This document shows positions 26,803 through 34,328 of a stretch of DNA of 64,000 bases, piece after piece. The first letter of the stretch is position 1. Each line of letters begins with the position of its first letter. Source of the DNA: Belliella baltica DSM 15883 (GTDB lineage: Bacteria; Bacteroidota; Bacteroidia; Cytophagales; Cyclobacteriaceae); contig NC_018010.1 of the NCBI RefSeq assembly GCF_000265405.1, positions 434,001 through 498,000 of the forward strand. Reading direction: 5' to 3'. The notes beneath the pieces were generated by a model. The model had not been told where the DNA came from, made no database searches, and saw only the letters and a list, made by a program, of their open reading frames with translations. A program made the translations under genes and the position numbers.

Positions 26803-27474
26803 ATGAAACTAAATGAAAGAAACAAACACACAGTTATTTTGAAAGAATACGGAAAGAATATCCAAAGATTGGTCACGCATATTGCTAGCTTAGAAGATCG
26901 TGAGAGGCGCACTCAAAGTGCCTACACACTGGTAGAAATCATCAAGCAGCTCAATCCAAACCTGAAATTAGAAAGTGATCAGAAGATTTGGGATGATTTG
27001 TATATCATGTCAGATTTCACTTTAGAAATTGACGGTCCCTATCCGATGCCGGAAAAAGAATTGCTTGGCAAAAAACCACTTCCCATTGGTTATCCAATTG
27101 GAGAAGTGAAGTTCAAGCATTACGGCAGAAATATTGAAAAGCTGATCGAAAAAGCGGTAGAAATCGAGGATGATGAGGAACAAGAAGCTGCGATCATTTA
27201 CATTGGTCAGCTGATGAGAAGTTTCCATTCCACTTGGAACAGAGACAATTTCGATGATCAGATAATCCTTGATGATATCAAAACACTTTCAAAAGGGAAG
27301 TTGCATATCGACCTAGAAAAAGTAAAAGAAATGGGTCTTTTTGAAACCAATACAAGAAGAGATTTCAAAATCCCAATCGAAGCTGAAAACACTGGAAACA
27401 ACAGAAGAAATTTTAGCGGAAATAACAGAAGAAGAAATAACAATAACGGAGGTCACTCCAAAAAACGTCGATAA
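26803..27474 (+). CDS. DUF4290 family protein
   Basis: From the ATG at 26803 the protein has 223 residues. The body (about 1-185) is mainly helical and starts with HTVILKEYGKNIQRLV; the end is a low-complexity Asn/Arg/Gly tail (about 190-223) ending KKRR that may bind nucleic acid. DUF4290 is essentially confined to Bacteroidota, and my recollection is that it commonly precedes murA. Function is unknown. Its stop overlaps the murA start region directly (no gap). A four-codon mini-ORF preceded by a strong AGGAGGTGG overlaps its start codon as ATGA. Confidence 0.85.
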   Translation: MKLNERNKHTVILKEYGKNIQRLVTHIASLEDRERRTQSAYTLVEIIKQLNPNLKLESDQKIWDDLYIMSDFTLEIDGPYPMPEKELLGKKPLPIGYPIGEVKFKHYGRNIEKLIEKAVEIEDDEEQEAAIIYIGQLMRSFHSTWNRDNFDDQIILDDIKTLSKGKLHIDLEKVKEMGLFETNTRRDFKIPIEAENTGNNRRNFSGNNRRRNNNNGGHSKKRR

Positions 27475-28782
27475 ATGTCTTCATTCAGAGTAAAAGGTGG
27501 ATTAAAGCTCAAAGGGGAAATCACTCCTCAAGGAGCAAAAAATGAAGCGCTTCAGATTCTTTGCGCAGTGTTACTTACACCAGAAAAAATCACCATCAAC
27601 AAAATTCCAAACATCCGCGATGTCAATAAGCTGATAGATTTGCTTTCTGACATGGGTGTCAAAGTAGATAAAACTGGACCTGAATCTTATACTTTTAAGG
27701 CCGATCAGGTAGATTTGAAGTATTTAGATACGGAAGATTTTTTACAAAAAGCTTCAGCTCTCAGAGGTTCTGTAATGATCTTGGGGCCACTTTTAGCAAG
27801 ATTTGGAACAGGGAGATTATCTAAGCCAGGAGGTGATAAAATCGGAAGAAGAAGAATGGATACGCACTTTACTGGTTTTCAGAAACTGGGTGCAGAATTC
27901 CACTATGACAACAAAAGAGAGATTTACCACATCGATGGCAAGAATCTCAAAGGTGCTTACATGCTCCTTGACGAGGCATCGGTAACAGGAACTGCAAATA
28001 TTGTGATGGCGGCAGTTTTGGCAGAAGGCAAAACGACAATTTACAATGCAGCTTGTGAGCCTTACTTACAACAGCTTTGCGAAATGCTGAATAGAATGGG
28101 TGCTAAAATCACTGGTATTGGTTCGAATTTATTGAATATCGAAGGGGTAAAATCCTTGAAAGGAACGGAGCACACGCTACTTCCTGATATGATTGAGATT
28201 GGTTCATTCATCGGTTTAGCAGCTATGACCCAGTCTGAAATCACCATTAAAGATGCTCAAATACACAGATTGGGAATTATTCCAGATACATTCCGACGAA
28301 TGGGCATCAACTTAGAATTCCGAGGAGATGATATTTATATTCCTGCTCAAAAGCATTACATCATTGATACTTTTATTGATGGTTCTATCTTGACGATAGC
28401 AGATGCAATTTGGCCTGGATTTACGCCGGATTTGTTGAGTATCGTCTTAGTAACTGCCACCCAAGCAAAAGGAACTGTTCTCGTTCATCAAAAAATGTTT
28501 GAAAGCCGCTTATTCTTCGTCGATAAACTCATAGACATGGGCGCACAAATTATTCTTTGTGATCCACATAGAGCTACTGTTATCGGTTTGGATAGAAAAT
28601 ACCCACTGAGAGGAATTCGAATGACTTCACCGGATATCAGAGCGGGTGTTGCACTTTTGATCGCTGCGCTTTCTGCTGAAGGTACGTCTGTCATCGATAA
28701 TATCGAGCAGATCGACCGAGGTTATCAATACATCGATCAGCGTTTGAATGCACTAGGAGCAGATATTGTGAGGATTGATTAA
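27475..28782 (+). CDS. murA: UDP-N-acetylglucosamine 1-carboxyvinyltransferase (Cys-to-Asp type)
   Basis: MurA transfers enolpyruvate to UDP-GlcNAc, the first committed peptidoglycan step. The 435-residue protein has QGAKNEAL near residue 19 (catalytic Lys22, Asn23) and the loop RLSKPGGDKIGRR. The loop residue that is Cys115 in E. coli (PGGCAIG), alkylated by fosfomycin, is Asp121 here. Such Cys-to-Asp enzymes are active and fosfomycin-resistant in mycobacteria and chlamydiae. The gene follows DUF4290 without gap and ends at a strong terminator. Confidence 0.96.
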   Translation: MSSFRVKGGLKLKGEITPQGAKNEALQILCAVLLTPEKITINKIPNIRDVNKLIDLLSDMGVKVDKTGPESYTFKADQVDLKYLDTEDFLQKASALRGSVMILGPLLARFGTGRLSKPGGDKIGRRRMDTHFTGFQKLGAEFHYDNKREIYHIDGKNLKGAYMLLDEASVTGTANIVMAAVLAEGKTTIYNAACEPYLQQLCEMLNRMGAKITGIGSNLLNIEGVKSLKGTEHTLLPDMIEIGSFIGLAAMTQSEITIKDAQIHRLGIIPDTFRRMGINLEFRGDDIYIPAQKHYIIDTFIDGSILTIADAIWPGFTPDLLSIVLVTATQAKGTVLVHQKMFESRLFFVDKLIDMGAQIILCDPHRATVIGLDRKYPLRGIRMTSPDIRAGVALLIAALSAEGTSVIDNIEQIDRGYQYIDQRLNALGADIVRID

Positions 28783-28825
28783 GATCATTATGATATAATC
28801 TGATTTTGAAAATCAAGATATTTTG

Positions 28826-28862
28826 GAACCATCAGCATTTATTTGTTGGTGGTTCTTTTTTT
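28826..28862 (+). terminator. Intrinsic terminator after murA
   Basis: Arms GAACCATCAG (28826-28835) and TTGGTGGTTC (28846-28855) pair over 10 bp with two G-U pairs and are followed by seven T. It closes the helicase/DUF4290/murA unit. Confidence 0.75.
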
Positions 28863-28913
28863 AACTCAAGAATCAATTAAATTGTAGATCAAACAAATAC
28901 AACCTCCAATCAA

Positions 28914-29561
28914 ATGAAAAAATCAATTCAAATATTAAGCATTTTCGTACTAGGATTGCTTATTGCTTGTTCCACACCACAGGAAGAGCTCACTACTCCA
29001 CAAAAAGTAGCTCAGGCTTATGGTTATGATAATTTTGACAAGATAAATTCCATTGCATACACTTGGAATGTTCAAGCTGGCGATGTGGTTCGTACAAGAG
29101 ATTGGAAATGGAATATCAAGGATAGAACTGTGTACTATGCCGATGCAGACACGAGCTATACCTACAGCCTTGACCTTCCTAAAGAAGAATTACCAAAAGC
29201 TGATGCTGGCTTTATCAATGATAAATATTGGTTGATGTATCCCTTTCAGTTGATCTGGGACACCGGATATACTTATGAAGAAACTGCTAATGTCGCGGCT
29301 CCAATTTCAGGAGAAAATAGCACCAAACTCACCATTATCTACAACAATGAAGATGGCTACACACCGGGAGATGCTTATGATTTGTATTTGAATGAAGCAT
29401 TTATGATCCAAGAATGGGTTTTCCGAAAAGGAAATGGCGCAGAAGGCAGAGCATTTACTTGGGAAGCCGAAAAAACCATTGATGGAGTTACATTCGCTAC
29501 CGAGCATTTCAATGCAGATGGAGTGAAGTTTATTTGGTTTACAGGAATTGAAATTGAATAA
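28914..29561 (+). CDS. Conserved lipoprotein of unknown function
   Basis: A 215-residue protein with a lipoprotein signal peptide ending LLIAC at residue 19. The body begins TPQKVAQAYGYDNFDKINSIAYTWNV and contains many Trp and Tyr strands (RDWKWNIKDRTVYYADAD, WEAEKTIDGV), as in Bacteroidota outer-membrane-lipoprotein-like beta folds of the DUF6503 kind; the assignment is tentative. Its stop codon lies inside the 10-bp target duplication of an IS element. Without the insertion its stop would be 2 bp before the M20 peptidase ATG, so the two genes were probably one operon. Confidence 0.7.
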   Translation: MKKSIQILSIFVLGLLIACSTPQEELTTPQKVAQAYGYDNFDKINSIAYTWNVQAGDVVRTRDWKWNIKDRTVYYADADTSYTYSLDLPKEELPKADAGFINDKYWLMYPFQLIWDTGYTYEETANVAAPISGENSTKLTIIYNNEDGYTPGDAYDLYLNEAFMIQEWVFRKGNGAEGRAFTWEAEKTIDGVTFATEHFNADGVKFIWFTGIEIE

Positions 29562-29562
29562 T
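29553..29562 (+). repeat. Left target-site duplication of the IS element
   Basis: ATTGAATAAT, identical to 30598-30607 on the other side. The TAA stop of the upstream lipoprotein is inside it. Confidence 0.75.
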
Positions 29563-30597
29563 ATGAATATACGTAATTCTGCCAGTAGCCAAATTATATA
29601 CTGACAGTTGGTGACAATCGATTGGTAATCAAGCTAAAGAGAGGTTACTTGGTCAAAACAAAGGTTCTGACCATGAATATTTTGAAGTTTGAAGAGCGCT
29701 TTCCAGATGAAGAATCCTGTATTAGCTTTTTCAAAGCTAAACGAGAGCAGGAAGGCGTGGTTTGCAAAAAGTGCGAGGAAAAAGAGCACTATTGGCTCCA
29801 CAGTAAAAGTATGTTTCAATGCAAAAGTTGTGGATTCCGTACCAGTTTGAAAAGTGGAACTGTGATGGAAAATAGCAATCTGTCACTTCGTAAGTGGTTG
29901 ATGGCCATGACCTTCTTTAGTGCCACTAAGCAGGGGTTTACCGCTCTTGAACTCCAGCGACAAATGGGGTTTACTCGCTACCAAACCGTCTTTGATTTAT
30001 GCCATAAGATTCGTGTCATAATGGGTAAGCGGGATGATCAATATAAGCTCGAAGACATGGTAGAATATGATGAAGCTTACATCACCAAGTCAACCTCAGC
30101 CCAGAAAAAGAAGAATCTCAATCGGGGCCGAGGAACTCAGCAGAAGTCCACAGTGGCTGTGATGGCTGAATCAACCATTCTTGAGGATCCTAAGACAAAG
30201 AAGTTAACCAAAAGCTGCCGCTACTTCAAGATGAAGAAGATTGAGGACTTAAAGGCTAAAACGGCTGAGAAACTTATTAAAGACTTCATCAATAAAGATG
30301 CTGTTCTTCAAACCGATGATAGTACCACTTACGCTAAATTTGAGGACTTCGTGGATGTCCATGTCACCGAATTATCTTCAACAAAAGAGGGTAGATTCAA
30401 CCTTAAATGGGCTCATACAGCAATCAGTAACCTCAAAAGTGATCTTAGAAAGTATAAAATGATATCAGAAAGAAGGCTTCAGAACTACATCGACGAGTTT
30501 TGCTACAAACTAAACCGAAGATACTTTGGAGAAAGACTCTTTGACCGACTTATTATTGCTTCTATCCAACCCTACTGGCAAAGTAGCGGATAATCAT
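29563..30597 (+). mobile_element. IS1595-family insertion sequence, complete, 1035 bp
   Basis: The ends form an imperfect inverted repeat: left end ATGAATATACGTAATTCTGC and right end (complement) ATGATTATCCGCTACTTTGC, continuing in both as CAGTAG, about 20 of 26 positions equal. Identical 10-bp direct repeats ATTGAATAAT flank the element; IS1595-group elements usually make about 8-bp duplications, so the true border may be one or two bases inside. The element holds a single intact transposase gene and lies between two genes that would otherwise be 2 bp apart. Confidence 0.85.
29673..30593 (+). CDS. IS1595-family transposase (ISXO2-like DDE)
   Basis: From the ATG at 29673 the protein has 306 residues (an in-frame TTG 51 bp upstream is possible). 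The N terminus carries a zinc ribbon, CKKC...CKSC (about residues 31-52), then a helix-turn-helix-like part LRKWLMAMTFF...LELQRQMGFTRYQT. The ISXO2-like DDE core follows: VEYDEAYI (first Asp), VLQTDDSTTYAKF (second Asp) and an acidic residue in the RRLQNYIDEFCYKLNRR segment, which ends the family signature. No frameshift; the element may still be active. Its stop lies 4 bp from the right end. Confidence 0.9.
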   Translation: MNILKFEERFPDEESCISFFKAKREQEGVVCKKCEEKEHYWLHSKSMFQCKSCGFRTSLKSGTVMENSNLSLRKWLMAMTFFSATKQGFTALELQRQMGFTRYQTVFDLCHKIRVIMGKRDDQYKLEDMVEYDEAYITKSTSAQKKKNLNRGRGTQQKSTVAVMAESTILEDPKTKKLTKSCRYFKMKKIEDLKAKTAEKLIKDFINKDAVLQTDDSTTYAKFEDFVDVHVTELSSTKEGRFNLKWAHTAISNLKSDLRKYKMISERRLQNYIDEFCYKLNRRYFGERLFDRLIIASIQPYWQSSG

Positions 30598-30607
30598 ATT
30601 GAATAAT
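30598..30607 (+). repeat. Right target-site duplication of the IS element
   Basis: ATTGAATAAT, identical to 29553-29562. It ends just before the ATG of the M20 peptidase gene at 30609. Confidence 0.75.
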
Positions 30608-30608
30608 T

Positions 30609-31895
30609 ATGAAAAAGCTGATCACCCTCTTCATTTTCATTATTTCATATCAAATTTCTGCGCAACAACTGGATGACACCGAACGGAAGCTAATTGAAGC
30701 AATTGACAGAAACTACCATGAAACTGTAAAACTTTTAGAAGAAACTGTCAATATCAACTCTGGAACTTTCAATCTTGAAGGAGTCAGAGCTGTAGCCAAA
30801 GTTTATGAAAGGGAATTTGCAAAGATCGGTTTCCAAACAGAATGGATCACCTTGCCTGATTCACTTAGAAGAGCTGGGCATTTTGTAGCAACTCGAAAAG
30901 GATCAAAAGGTAAAAAACTTTTTTTCATTGGTCATTTGGATACGGTTTTTGAAAAAGACATGCCTTTTTATCCTTTTGAAATGGTAGATGAATACACTGC
31001 CAAAGGACAAGGAGCCAATGATATGAAAGGTGGCAACGCCATGATTTTCGCTACTTTAAAAGCACTTTATGATTTGGGATTATTAGAAGACCGAACGATT
31101 ACAGTTTATTTCACAGGAGATGAAGAGAATTCAGGAAAACCAAGTTGGGTGAGTAGGCTGGATTTTGTAGAGCGGGCAAAGCAGCATGATATCGCCCTAG
31201 GCTATGAAACTGCCCAAGGATTCAATATCGCCACAGTCGCTCGAAGAGGAGCTTCTGGGTGGACTTTGAAAACCACGGGTAGGCAAGTTCATTCTTCAGG
31301 TGTTTTCAAAGAGAATGCAGGCTACGGAGCAATTTACGAAGCTGCAAGAATTTTGAACGAATTCAGAGTTCAACTCTCAGATGAACAATATTTAACCTTC
31401 AATCCTGGTCAATTTATCGGCGGCTCGGATGTCAGCTACAATGCAGAAACTGGAAAAGGAGAAGCTTTGGGTAAAACCAATATTGTCTCCAGAGAAACTT
31501 TTGTAACGGGAGATTTGAGATTCCTAGGTGAACCACAGAAAGAAGCCGCAAGAGAAAAAATGCGAAATATCGTCAGTCAAAGTTTGAACAGGACAACTGC
31601 AGCAATCGAATTTGAAGATGGAATACCTTCCATGCCACCGACAGAAGGGAATCTAGCTTTGGTAGATATCTTGAATCAAGTGAGTTTGGATATGGGATAT
31701 GGAGAAGTAAATGCAGGTGATCCTGGCTCAAGAGGAGCTGGAGATATTTCTTATGTCGCTGAATATTTGGATTGCATTGATGGAATTGGTGCATCAGGAT
31801 CAGGTGCCCATTCTCCAGCAGAAACCATCAATATGAAGCAATATCCTGATTTGATCAAAAGAAGTACATTGTTTGTTTATCGGTTGTTGAAATAA
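30609..31895 (+). CDS. Secreted M20 family metallopeptidase (carboxypeptidase G2-like)
   Basis: The 428-residue protein has a signal peptide (1-19, ending ISAQ). M20 zinc-site motifs are present: GHLDTVFE (His, Asp), GANDMKGG (bridging Asp), TGDEENSG (catalytic and ligand Glu), and the C-terminal GSGAHSPAETI (ligand His). The dimerisation domain lies at about 210-320. The closest style is glutamate carboxypeptidase, so it may trim C-terminal amino acids in the periplasm. The IS element sits directly upstream and probably separated it from its native promoter; transcription may now come from the IS. Confidence 0.9.
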   Translation: MKKLITLFIFIISYQISAQQLDDTERKLIEAIDRNYHETVKLLEETVNINSGTFNLEGVRAVAKVYEREFAKIGFQTEWITLPDSLRRAGHFVATRKGSKGKKLFFIGHLDTVFEKDMPFYPFEMVDEYTAKGQGANDMKGGNAMIFATLKALYDLGLLEDRTITVYFTGDEENSGKPSWVSRLDFVERAKQHDIALGYETAQGFNIATVARRGASGWTLKTTGRQVHSSGVFKENAGYGAIYEAARILNEFRVQLSDEQYLTFNPGQFIGGSDVSYNAETGKGEALGKTNIVSRETFVTGDLRFLGEPQKEAAREKMRNIVSQSLNRTTAAIEFEDGIPSMPPTEGNLALVDILNQVSLDMGYGEVNAGDPGSRGAGDISYVAEYLDCIDGIGASGSGAHSPAETINMKQYPDLIKRSTLFVYRLLK

Positions 31896-32075
31896 GTATT
31901 GAATAAAAAACCAAACATAAATTCATTTAGGAGCTAAATATTTTTTTTGGTTGATAATCTTGAACAACTCGAAATTCAAAATCCTGTATGTCGAAAATAG
32001 CATAAAGGATTTTTGTTTAAAAGGATTTCTCAAATTTTCTCAGAAAGCCACCTAACATTTTTTATCTTTAAAGCT

Positions 32076-33956
32076 ATGAAAAATTCATTAACCAAGTTTT
32101 CATTAGCCCTAACTTTGGCATCTTGTATTTTTGCTTGCAATTATCAGTCAAAATCTACAGAATCCGAACAACAAATGGAAGAAATGCATAAAGTAGTCGT
32201 ATATCAGGTTTTTACTCGACTTTTTGGAAATACCAATACCACCAACAAACCTTGGGGAACCTTGGAGGAGAATGGTGTCGGTAAATTTTCTGACTTCACT
32301 GACAAGGCGCTTCAGGAAATCAAAGATTTGGGTGTAACCCATATTTGGTACACAGGTGTCCCACATCATGCTGTCATCAGAGACTATTCTGAAATCGGGA
32401 TTTCAAACGATGACCCCGATGTAGTTAAAGGTCGTGCAGGTTCGCCCTATGCTGTCAAAGATTATTACAATGTCAACCCCGACTTGGCTAATGATCCTAC
32501 CAAAAGATTGGAGGAGTTTGAGGCGCTGATAGCAAGAACACATCAGCAAGGAATGAAAGTCTTAATTGATATCGTACCCAACCACGTCGCCCGTCATTAT
32601 GAAGGAAAAAACAATCCTGAGGGAGTGAGAGATTTCGGAGCAGATGATGATCTCACTGTGGAATACAAGCGAGATAATAATTTTTATTACATCCCAGGCA
32701 AAGCATTTCAAGTCCCTGAACCTTTGAATGATTATAAACCTTTGGGAGGAGAAAATCATCCTTTATCAGATGGGGAATTCGAAGAAAACCCTGCAAAATG
32801 GACAGGAAATGGCTCTCGAGAAGCTCAGCCTTACCTTCACGATTGGTACGAAACTGTAAAAATCAACTATGGTATCAAGCCTGATGGCACAAAAGATTTC
32901 CCAGAACTTCCTGTACAATTCAGAGAGGAAACACATCAAGCACATTATGAATTTTGGCAAGATAAGGATGTGCCAGATTCTTGGAAGAAATTTAGGGATA
33001 TAGCACTTTACTGGACTAAGAAAGGTGTAGATGGTTTCAGGTTTGACATGGCGGAAATGGTTCCAGTTGAATTTTGGAGCTATATGAATTCCGCCATCAA
33101 AATGGAAAATCCTGACGCTTTCCTCCTTGCAGAAATCTACAATCCTAGAGAATATAGAAACTACATTCAACTAGGGAAGATGGATTATCTCTATGATAAA
33201 GTTGAACTCTATGACACACTCAAAAATATCATGCAAGGTCGTGGATCTACGGATAATTTGATATCCATTCAACAAGGTTTATCTGACATCAGCGGGCACA
33301 TGTTGCATTTCTTGGAAAACCATGACGAACAGCGCATCGCAAGCCCTGAGTTTGTTGGAAAGGCAGAATTCGCCAAGCCTGCAGCGGTACTTTCTGCAAC
33401 AATAGATCAAGCTCCCATGATGATCTACTTTGGACAGGAAGTTGGCGAACCTGGAGCTGAAAATGCTGGTTTTGGAACTGCAAGCAGAACTTCTATTTTC
33501 GATTATATTGGTGTTCCCCATCACCAAAGATGGATGAATGAAGGGGAATTTGATGGAGGACAACTTAGTCCAGCTGAAAAAGATCTCAGAGACTTTTACA
33601 AACGCTTACTCAACTTTAGCATCAAAAGTCCTGCAATGGCTGGAAACTATGCTGAGATTCATTCCTTTAACAGAACAAATACAGAATGGTATAATGATAG
33701 AGTTTATTCTTATGTAAGATGGTCACACGATCAACAATTGATCATTGTGACCAATTTTGATAAATCAGATAGCTTTGGTTTTGAATTACAAATCCCCGCC
33801 AGCATCATCAAGGCTTGGGGATTGGAAGATGGTGAGTACGAGCTTGAAGAAAAACTCTATGGCAAGGCAAAAACCAAACTTCATGTATCTACTGGCCAAG
33901 CAAAAATTCGAGTTGATTTAAAGCCTTTGGAAAGCTGGATTTTGGAGATCAAGTGA
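32076..33956 (+). CDS. Alpha-amylase family (GH13) lipoprotein
   Basis: From the ATG at 32076 the protein has 626 residues with a lipoprotein signal ending SCIFAC; an upstream ATG would bury this signal and was rejected. The TIM barrel has the GH13 motifs DIVPNH (region I), GVDGFRFDMAEM (region II, nucleophile Asp), LLAEIYN (region III, acid/base Glu) and LENHDEQR (region IV, transition-state Asp). A C-terminal beta domain spans about 540-626. It probably cleaves alpha-glucans at the cell surface, but no SusCD pair is adjacent, so the substrate is open. Confidence 0.9.
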   Translation: MKNSLTKFSLALTLASCIFACNYQSKSTESEQQMEEMHKVVVYQVFTRLFGNTNTTNKPWGTLEENGVGKFSDFTDKALQEIKDLGVTHIWYTGVPHHAVIRDYSEIGISNDDPDVVKGRAGSPYAVKDYYNVNPDLANDPTKRLEEFEALIARTHQQGMKVLIDIVPNHVARHYEGKNNPEGVRDFGADDDLTVEYKRDNNFYYIPGKAFQVPEPLNDYKPLGGENHPLSDGEFEENPAKWTGNGSREAQPYLHDWYETVKINYGIKPDGTKDFPELPVQFREETHQAHYEFWQDKDVPDSWKKFRDIALYWTKKGVDGFRFDMAEMVPVEFWSYMNSAIKMENPDAFLLAEIYNPREYRNYIQLGKMDYLYDKVELYDTLKNIMQGRGSTDNLISIQQGLSDISGHMLHFLENHDEQRIASPEFVGKAEFAKPAAVLSATIDQAPMMIYFGQEVGEPGAENAGFGTASRTSIFDYIGVPHHQRWMNEGEFDGGQLSPAEKDLRDFYKRLLNFSIKSPAMAGNYAEIHSFNRTNTEWYNDRVYSYVRWSHDQQLIIVTNFDKSDSFGFELQIPASIIKAWGLEDGEYELEEKLYGKAKTKLHVSTGQAKIRVDLKPLESWILEIK

Positions 33957-33992
33957 GTTGAAAGTTGAATAAGTTATTGGTTAATTGAGTTG
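33957..33992 (+). repeat. Heptad-like tract after the GH13 gene
   Basis: Directly after the stop: AGTTGAA, AGTTGAA, TAAGTTA, TTGGTTA, ATTGAGT in 7-bp register. Similar TTATTGG-rich tracts follow the genes ending at 50332 and 62624, in the same orientation relative to the gene. Confidence 0.45.
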
Positions 33993-34002
33993 AGGTTTAA
34001 AA

Positions 34003-34024
34003 ACCCTTTAAGGGGGGCTTTTTT
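34003..34024 (+). terminator. Weak intrinsic terminator after the GH13 gene
   Basis: CCCTTTAAGGG followed by GGGC and a T run. The stem is only about 4-5 bp. Confidence 0.4.
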
Positions 34025-34069
34025 CTATTTATTCTAAAAACATAAATGCGGAATTATTTGGCTAAAGCC

Positions 34070-34175
34070 TAGATAAAATCATTGACCTAATTGCCTTCAG
34101 CTAAAGCAGGAGGCAATTTAAAAAGTATGTGTTATTCAATTGATGATGTGGCTTTAGCCCATCCTTAGAAAGGAT
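34070..34175. repeat. REP-like nested inverted repeat
   Basis: GGCTAAAGCC (34070-34079) and its exact complement GGCTTTAGCC (34150-34159) enclose a second inverted repeat, AATTGCCT (34089-34096) and AGGCAATT (34111-34118). A third small palindrome, ATCCTT-AGA-AAGGAT, follows at 34161-34175. No coding content. It fills most of the 370-bp gap before the ATPase. Confidence 0.6.
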
Positions 34176-34225
34176 CATAATTTGAGTTGGCTTTAACCAA
34201 AATTTCCAATACCGAATTCTTTTAA

Positions 34226-34320
34226 TACAATTGGTATAAATCAATTGTACTTTTAGAAATACAATTTTTGTATTTTTCGTACCTTAAAAGATACAACTTG
34301 AAATATATTATGTATCTTTG
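34226..34320 (+). promoter_or_regulatory. Palindrome array and promoter of the AAA ATPase gene
   Basis: Three inverted repeats built on an ATACAA core: TACAATT / AATTGTA (34226-34249), AAATACAA-TTT-TTGTATTT (34257-34275) and AAAGATACA / TGTATCTTT (34287-34319). The right arm of the third overlaps TATCTTTG (34313-34320), an exact TAnnTTTG -7 box. The ATG at 34329 lies only 8 bp after this box and is itself in an AATACAATG context, so the mRNA is probably leaderless or nearly so. A protein bound to the palindromes would block the promoter. Confidence 0.6.
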
Positions 34321-34328
34321 AAAATACA

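Noticed and set aside
29622..29672. TTG start extending the transposase by 17 residues
   Set aside because: An ATG at 29673 gives a normal family N terminus (MNILKFEERFPDEESC); the extension has no recognisable content.
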